Assembly: GCA_947044405.1 (NCBI GenBank)
Contig: CAMRHE010000028.1
Span: forward strand, 7,331,001 to 7,395,000
Source of the DNA: Leptodactylus fallax
Taxonomy: Eukaryota > Chordata > Amphibia > Anura > Leptodactylidae
Reading direction: 5' to 3'
DNA: 64,000 bases
How positions within the stretch are numbered: the first letter of the stretch is position 1; each line of letters opens with the position of its first letter. Shown piece after piece: positions 53,001 through 62,000 of this stretch. The notes beneath the pieces were generated by a model. That model saw nothing but the letters and a program-made list of their open reading frames with translations. It was not told where the DNA came from and made no database searches. The translations under genes were made by a program, and so were the position numbers.

Positions 53001-56000
53001 TTAAGTATCCGGAGACCACAGTTGTCGGCTCTGATTAGCAAAAGTATTACTTGTCTGACAAACACCGAGAAGTAAATCCACCGAGGGCAGATGTTAAGTG
53101 AAGATTTTAATAATTTGTCCGTCAAATCCAATGATGCGTTGCAGAGAAATGAGGTGGTGGTATCAGGATGACATAGGGAAGCGAAATCTGCAGAGCCCTC
53201 TGTACCATACCATCAAGGTCACATAACATTCACCATGAGCAAGATGTTCAGGCCTTTAGAAACTGGTGGATTCCCAAGGAAGATTACTCTGTTAAAGGGG
53301 AGTGTGTCACCAGAGCCCTGCAGATAGATAGGTTAGTGTCACCAGAACCAGTATATCACCCCAGCCTTGCAGATAGATAGGTTAGTGTCACCAGAACCAG
53401 CATATCACCCCAGCCCTGTAGATAGATAGGTTAGTGTCCCCAGAACCAGCATATCACCCAAGCCCTGCAGATAGATAGGTTAGTGTCACCAGAACCAGCA
53501 TATCACCCCAGCCCTGCAGATAGATAGGTTAGTATCACCAGAACCAGCATATCACCCCAGCCCTGCAGATAGATAGGTTAGTGTCACCAGAACCAGCATA
53601 TCACCCCAGCCCTGCAGATAGATAGGTTAGTGTCACCAGAACCCAGCATATCACCCCAGCCCTGCAGATAGATAGGTTAGTGTCACCAGAGCCAGCATAT
53701 CACCCCAGCCCTGCAGATAGATAGGTTAGGGTCACCAGAACCAGCATATCACCCCAGCCCTGCAGATAGATAGGTTAGGGTCACCAGAACCAGTATATCA
53801 CCCCAGCCCTGCAGATAGATAGGTTAGTGTCACCAGAACCAGCATATCACCCCAGCCCTGCAGATAGATAGGTTAGTGTCACCAGAACCAGCATATCACC
53901 CCAGCCCTGCAGATAGATAGGTTAGTGTCACCAGAACCAGTATATCACCCCAGCCCTGTAGATAGATAGGTTAGTGTCACCAGAACCAGCATATCACCCC
54001 AGCCCTGCAGATAGATAGGTTACTGTCCCCAGAACCAGCATATCACCCCAGCCCTGCAGATAGATAGGTTAGTGTCACCAGAGCCAGCATATCACCCCAG
54101 CCCTGCAGATAGATAGGTTAGGGTCACCAGAACCAGCATATCGCCCCAGCCCTGCAGATAGATAGGTTAGGGTCACCAGAACCAGCATATCGCCCCAGCC
54201 CTGCAGATAGATAGGTTAGTGTCACCAGAGCCAGCATATCACCCCAGTCCTGCAGATAGATAGGTTAGGGTCACCAGAACCAGCATATCACCCCAGCCCT
54301 GCAGATAGATAGGTTAGTGTCACCAGATCCAGTATATCACCCCAGCACTGCAGATAGATAGGTTAGTGTCACCAGAGCCAGCATATCACCCCAGCCCTGC
54401 AGATAAACGGGGTTCTGGAGACACTAACCTATCTATCATTTACTTATTTATGGTTGATTCCTCAGAGCCCAGAGACTTGCACTTACAGTACTTTGTGAGT
54501 TCGAGCATCCCGTATCTCCTGTAGGTTTGTATGGAGTGGTGAACCACATGATAAAACACCGCCCTACACAGCTACTCCGAATTATGGACATGACTATATG
54601 AACTTGACACCCTCCTCACCTCTTGTTGTAACTGGGGCCATGTCTGTGGATATGCTGATTGGTTTAGGACAGTTAAAGGGATTTTTATTGCAAGCATCTC
54701 TCACCATCCTTACAGCAATTTTGCATTGCTTGTGTTTTTTCTTTCCACTTTGTGTTTTCTTTTATTCTGGGCGATTCCTCGTATATGATATTTTATACAC
54801 CCGTCCTGTGATCTTCTCTTTTATAGATACTTCTGCATTGCAGATCCCAAAGCTTAAATCTCCTTTTACATTTTTTGACTATATTATGGAGACGCTAATT
54901 GGTTTTCGCTCATGAAGTAAAAGACGTTCCAGAAGTAAAAGACGTTCCAGTTCTCTTATCTTTTTTTAATTAAATCGCTTAATTGTCCTTTTTTACATCA
55001 TAAGCTTGGTTGTACAGTATAGTGAGCGAACCATCGCATCTCTCCTAGGTGCATCCGTCATATCCTGAAGGACTCACAGGATGACCTTACAGTACTGAGC
55101 AAAAGTTCTAGGCGGGTGCAGGAAAAATGCTGCGCCATAAGAATGAGAGTTTAGCGTACAGTGAAATTTCCTGATAATCCAGAAAGCCCATTAACCAGTG
55201 ATAACCAACAGAATTAGGGTTCACTGTGACATACGTTGCACTAAAGGAAATCGCATGGCCAAAAATTTTGCACAACTTGGCTATGACTTTTTGTGTCTTT
55301 GTACAGTTCACACACAGAATTGCTCTACATTTAAAAATAATTTTGGATTTCCATTGCGTTACACATCTTGTACTAATTCTCAAGTTGTGCTATGGATTGT
55401 ATTAGACCAGGGCTGTTCTGGAAACAGTCAGTAAGTTTACTAAGGCCATGAACCGTTTAGCCAAGCTCCTACAGTGCAGGGGGAAGGATATTTTTGCCTG
55501 CAGCAATCTACATATCTCAGATACAAGCTGGATAAACAGGTATTTCTGGGAGATTTCAGCTCTGGAGCCAGCAGGATTGTGAATGCAGCTTTGGAGTGTA
55601 ATACAGGCTGTAATTCAGGTCGCTACAAGGTAAAGAAGTCAATAATTTACAGAGTTACTCATCGCTACAGTGTTAGGAGATATAGGAACAATTTTACTCT
55701 TATATCAAAGTGAATGGTGCTTAAGCTTCACAATAACACATTCTGTGGTCACGAATCTGTCAAAGTGTACAGTGGTGGAAAATACTGCGCCGTGTAGACT
55801 GGACGCCATTTATAACCAAGAGGAATGTTGTGTATTCTGCTCGCCAGGGTTTTATGGAGTCTGTGCTCTCTTCTTCCAGGAGTCCTGTGGAACTTATCAT
55901 CCTGCGATGCCGTAAAGATGACTATTATCCGGGACGCTCTGTCTCCGCTCACAAACACTGTGATCGTTCCGCACTCCGGACTGAATAATTCTTCCTTTGA

Positions 56001-59000
56001 CGATGATCACAAAATGAAATTTCAGTCCTCGTCGGTTCTCCGAAATACCACCGGCTGTATGAGGTAACGGCGCTTTAGTGGGTCTGCAGAGCGGAAAACC
56101 AATAATCTGGGATGGAAATTTGAACCTGAAATTTTATTGAGGATTTTTAAAAAAAAAAAAAAGTGTGAAAACCTAATAAATATAGAAATGACAAAATGTT
56201 TTCATCACTGTAGACTTGATCTGTTTATGGTTTAACCCCAAGGGTTATCTCCAAGCATTAACCCCTCCCTTTCTCACATGGGGTTGATCCAGTATTGGTA
56301 AAATTCACAAAATAGCAACTTATGCTTGCTGTAAAACTAACCATGAGCGAGCGGTGGTCATGCATATGCATTTTCACTAAAATTGTTGAAAATCATCCCA
56401 AAGAATGATTCCTGGGAGTCCAAACACTCGAGCTTGGGGAGCCCTTGAGTCCTGTAGTGACTTGTATAGGACTGACAGATCATATAAGTAAGGCTAGGTT
56501 CACACCTGCGCCCGGTCTCCGTTCAGAACTTTTCTCTCAATGTTTTTCCGCCATTTTTGGGCGGAAACCCGGCAGACCCCATTATAGTCTATTAGTCTTC
56601 CGCAGGTAACCGCTTTTTTTTAGTGGATTAGGTTTCCGTTCGTCGGGTCCCCAAGTAGACCTGACTAATGGAAACCAGAACGCATATGTGAACCATGCAT
56701 AATCCTAGTTGCCATATATGTGTATAAATTATATAATAATATACACGTTTCACACCAGCTGTTTGGTGGCTGTAATGGCAGCCGTATTGTTTTTTATCCC
56801 ATTTTTGTAAATTTACTGGATTTTTTTTTTTTTGGGTATCAGAATAGTTTGACTCTTCACACATGCATCATGGCTTCCATTTACAACACCTCCATGACAG
56901 CTACAGACGTATTAGAGTTAACCCAGCTTTCTGCATTGGGATAAATCCCCACAGTGCGATATCATAGATGGCAACAAAAGACAATGAAAAGGCATTGAAA
57001 AAACATTTTTCAATGACTTTTCATTGGCTTTTGTTGTCTTGTGTGTCTTTCTCCTGCTGCAGAACGTCGGGTTAACTCTGCTACATCTCTCTGGCGAATC
57101 TATTTTCAGACATTATTGGCCATTCCCAACCATCTCTATTGACTTGAATATGGTCCATGAATTTTCCCAATATTCTTAGATTATTTTTGTCCTCTGAAAA
57201 AATTCGCTTTTACGTGGTTTATAGATTTTTACAAAATATAAATTTCTACCCCAACTCCCTCATATTCTGTTTGACCCCTATTCAATGGCATTATTTTCTT
57301 TCTTCCATTTATTGACAGCGCTCATTTTCTTAAATTGCGCTTTTGTTTCCTCAGAAATCTGAGTTCAGCGGGGGAAGAGGCACGCAAGCAGATGAGATAT
57401 TGTGAAGGCTTGGTAGACTCCCTCCTCTTCGTGATTCAGACCTGCGTGAACACGTCAGATTTTGACAGCAAGGTATTTTATATTTATTCCTGGGGTAATA
57501 ACGCGTTTTACACGCTCTTGTTTACTATGCATTAAGCAATCGCTTTTCTTAAAACCTCAGCCACAGGCAATTTCCTCTCGTCAGTGCGCTTAGCGGTAAA
57601 AGATGTTTTTGGAAGTGAAGTTTGCAGTCTCTGCGCCGCGCTTTCCTGTCCCTGGTGATACAACAGTTAAATGCGAGTCTCTGCCTCCTGTTGCTTTCTT
57701 CGAGCGCTCTGATCGATGAGTCCATTATGGCACGGTCATGTGGTCTGAAAACTGTCAGCTCCGCGGGAGGCGTCATACTTTCACAGATGCCCAGATTGTA
57801 GGAAAGCTTACAATATTCACACTTCATTGTGTACGTGCGAGAAGTGACTTCTCGATTATTAGAACATGCTAGAAATTCTACTGTGTGTCGTGACTCGGAA
57901 CACCTTGTAGGATTATCTGCCGTCTATCGCTTGAATTAATCTGACCCAAGAACAAAGGTTAGAGGTTGGCAGGGGCTAAGGATGGTAAAGGGGGCGCCAG
58001 TGAGATGGTGGCAGACAGTCATACAAGAGTGGTTGGAAGTGAATATTTTTCCTGGGTCACCAAACGCTCAACTACACCCCCTGAACTAACCTATTATATA
58101 TAGATTTTTAATAATTGTGGTTCTCTTAGCAGAGGCCATCTGTATTGTATTCTATCAGGACTGAAATGGGCCACCTTCTGATTTTGTATGATGGTATGGT
58201 AGTATGTCATATCCCCCATCATGTATAATGGGAAAGAAAAAAATCTTAAGGTTTGAGAGAGGAGAACGTGACCTGTCCACGTGAACCTAATAAATCATTA
58301 TTGCCCTCAGCCCCTGCGGTCCACACCCTGCCCAGCTCCTCCACGGCTTTCAACTTCCTGCAACACAGGAAGTGCCTGGAAATGTTTCTGAGCCAATCAT
58401 CAGCTGGAGTTGTGACTCCGCCTCTCCAATGTTTGGCTGAGGATGACTGTGTGTGGGGGACACCAGGAAGTAGAAAGCAGCAGGGGCCCAGCCGTGTCTG
58501 GGTCAGAGGGGAAGGGAGAGAAGTGAGTGCCATTTTATTACACTAGGGCCTCCATGTTTAGGTGAGTTTTAGGGCCTCGTTACTTAATGGCCTATCCTTG
58601 GTATAGGTTGTCAATTAAAGATCAATGCAGGTTATTTACAGGCCATGTCACACCACATTTATTGATCACATGGCCAGTTTGTATCTCAGTCTTGTTCAAG
58701 TGACTGGACTGAGCTGTAATACCAGGCACAGCCACTATACAATGTGCGGCGCTGTGCTTGGTAAGTAGTGGAGAGGACTCTCAGCTCACCTGAACGCTGC
58801 GGCCTCTTTAAAAATAAAAATCTGATCCGTGGGAAATAACTTGAAATGTTAAGGCTAGGACCATTTATTACCTATTCATCCTGTTACGTCATCAGACTGT
58901 ATGGGATCATGTCACGTTAATCATTGATCTCTCAGCCCCACTTGTGTTATGTGAGCAGACATGTGACCTGCCCTTCACATTACCTTGGCGGTGACCCATT

Positions 59001-62000
59001 TTATTTCTTACAAAACAGACGTGGCGTTATTAATCTATCATGTAGGGAAGCAAATGACCCCCAACTGTGCCCCCTGGTGTATGTGGGAATGAGTATCATC
59101 CATGACTGCATTTTCCAGCTTTTTAAGAGTAAATCGACAGAAGTCTTCAATAAATAATCTGCACTGACCGGGCAGGGTTATAAGCAGAGACTTGCGCTCA
59201 TTATATCCATATTACAGAGGATACGGCCATTGTTGGGTCACATGTTACAAGGCCATCAAGTCTTCTATAAACCGCACCATGGCGTCCAATAAAGTGCTCT
59301 AGCTGCAATACCACACATGACCTATGACCACGTATGGTGCTGTTTTTCTGAGTTCAGCAGCCATGTCTCTCCCAATCAGCCGCATTGAAGTGTATCTGTT
59401 TTTTCGGCCTACATTATCACGTACACAGTGTAGAAAATGACTACAGGCACTTGATATATTGCACTGGGCACCTTGCCTTACTTTATATAGTTAGTATTAA
59501 TCGTTTTTACCCCACTGGGGGGTACTTATTGCTTCCATTTACCAATTCTGCCTCCCTAATGAAGCGTAATATTCTATACATGTTAGCGGTAAATTACTCT
59601 ATAATGTGTGATCAGATGCTGCACTTAGTCTACATTATTGAAATCTGCCTGGAAATATGGATCTGGAGAGCCATCACTGGGTTAACAGGCGGTCAGAGGA
59701 GGGGTACGCTGGAGGATCAGACCCCCACCATAGGCTGGGGTAAGAGAAGTGCCCACATAGGACCCCTGATAAGTAACACATTAGTATGCAGCACGTGGGA
59801 TGAGCTCCACATCACAGATTGTAAATGGCCTGCGTCTTCTCTCATTGCATCCATGACTTATTTATGAATGACTTCTACAGAAGAGAGTTGGAAGGTTTTG
59901 CCCGCTGCCAACCCGTCTGTCTTTGCTGCCTTTTTGTAACTTGCGCCAATTAAATGGGATCTGGATGGGGACTTTGTTAGGACCCCAACTGGTCAGAGGC
60001 TCATTGGTCAGTAGTTAAGTCCCTCATGGACGTTCATGAAATATGATGGGTAAGGAATATGCAATAGGTGGCGCTAGAGCACCTTCTTCTTTTCCACCAA
60101 GGAGGTCTTATTTGAATATTCCTTACCCAGAAGTCTTAGCAGGATATCATGGTCTAATAAATCCCTGTCCCTCCTCACCATGGCATCTTCCTAATGAGAC
60201 ATAGAACCCCTTCCGACCCATGAAGTATGATGAAAGAAATCCTATCTAGATTATCTGCTGAACATCGTCAACGGTGTTCATACACACAAGACCAAAGTCA
60301 GCTGAGTCTACTCATTGTTGGTGGGACCATCTGACTGTTATAGATATGGGGGGATGTATCCACTCACCTGTGTCAGGGAGAGAATGATCAGGCATGTTCA
60401 ATTTCAATATGTCCAATCCTTCTATTCTCAGGGAAGACAAGCCACTTACAGGGTGTCTGACTTCATCTTACTCCTCCTCCCCATCCACTAAACAGAGCGT
60501 ATATGTATATGGGGTGTTTGGGAGACTTAGCGGTCAGCTGAACGAGCGTACAGCTATATAATGTGTAGTCCTGAGTTAGATGAGATTTCTCAGCCAAAAA
60601 CCAGTCAGACAGGAGTTCATGTTGGACTGAGGTATCTTGGGCCCACTGGTGGTGGTAATGATTTTGAGGGCCGCCCTCCATCTTTACAGAGCTGGCGCAC
60701 GTCTACATTCAATTGCATCATGTTTTTCATATTGTACTCACAGGTCGCCATCAGTAAGAACATATAGATTATTATATGTGAATCTTCCTGTAAGAATTGG
60801 ACCTTGGTGAAAAGTTCTGGCTTCAATAAACCCCAGGTCTGCTGGGCCCATTACTGTGTCAGAACTTAGGCCCACCAGAGGATCCTCTTATACTCCTCTG
60901 GGCCAATAAGTTCCTCTTTGCTATTTACTGTATGCACTACATGACCTGATCTATGGAGTAGCAGCAGAGATGGTGCTAGAGATTACCGAGGATGGCAAAA
61001 AGGGTCTACTGTTTTATAAGGAACAGCGCCACATTTGTCCATAGGCTGTGCCTGGTATTACATCAAGTAAATTGAGCTGAACTGCAGTTCCAGTCACAGT
61101 CTGTGCACAGATGTGGCGCTGTTTCTGTTAAAACAGAAGTCCCTTTTTGTTCCTGGACACCCCTTTGAAAACTGCAAAATAACAATTACTGCGATTCTCC
61201 GTTCTGAACGTGACGGACACTGACCCTGCATTCACTTCTCTTGCAGACAGTGGAGAACTGTGTGTGCACCTTGAGGAACCTCTCGTACCGACTAGAACTG
61301 GAAGTGCCTCAAGCTCGGCTGTTGGGAATTAATGAAATGGAGGATTTCTGCAAGGAGTCCCCCAGCAAGGACTCGGACTCAAGTTGTTGGGGTAAAAAAA
61401 AAGAAAAAGAAGAAAAGACCACCCCAAGAAGACCTGGTGAGTGCCGCTAGTGATGTGATACTAAGCCATCAAGATGTTCACTTCTTACATGTCAAAGTCA
61501 TCAAGTTTGTGTATCTAAGTAATAGAAAAAGCAAATTATGGGGAGAAATATGGCAAGTGGTTGCAGTTCTGGGCTAGTGCACAATCCAGAGCTACGAACC
61601 TGTCTGTATGGCCACGTGCCAATGGGATGGGTCTTGGCCTGGTATCCTCCATGGATATGATTCTGGGGCCACATTTCAGTGAGAAACTTAGACCCCCATG
61701 CACACGACCCATTGTGCATCAGATATGGGGCCAAGTTAGCAGTAGAATGCAGTCAGATGACACTCGAAGTGACTTCCCAGTATATTCCATGATACATTCA
61801 CGTCTATGGGGCTTCCGGATCCATTCCAATAACACAGAGCAGAATAGGACCTGCTCTATAGTTATCCGTGTTATCGTTATCGGAATGGAATAGATCCGGA
61901 AGCCCCATAGATGTGAATGCATCATGGAATGCACTGGGAAGTCACTCCGAATGTCATCTGACTGCTTTCCTTGATGAACTCTGTCCCAAGCTTACATGCA

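Larger units (their letters stand above)
40163..55879 (+). other. PKP4 intron 7
   Basis: 15717 bases with GT-AG ends, the longest intron. It carries the MITEs, hairpins and arrays listed between 42520 and 54437. Stretches 41430-42060, 44690-45450, 47590-47960 and 49960-50640 are free of recognisable repeats and richer in CpG; they are candidates for conserved noncoding DNA. None of the many short open frames has PKP4 or other family features. Confidence 0.85.

Noticed and set aside
59385..59867. 160-codon open frame on the + strand
   Set aside because: Lies within a PKP4 intron, has no recognisable domain, no splice consensus or codon pattern, and includes fragments of dispersed repeats.
61394..61402. 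Programmed -1 ribosomal frameshift
   Set aside because: Restoring the PKP4 frame needs a +1 shift (skipping one A); -1 slippage gives a third frame that does not match PKP4.
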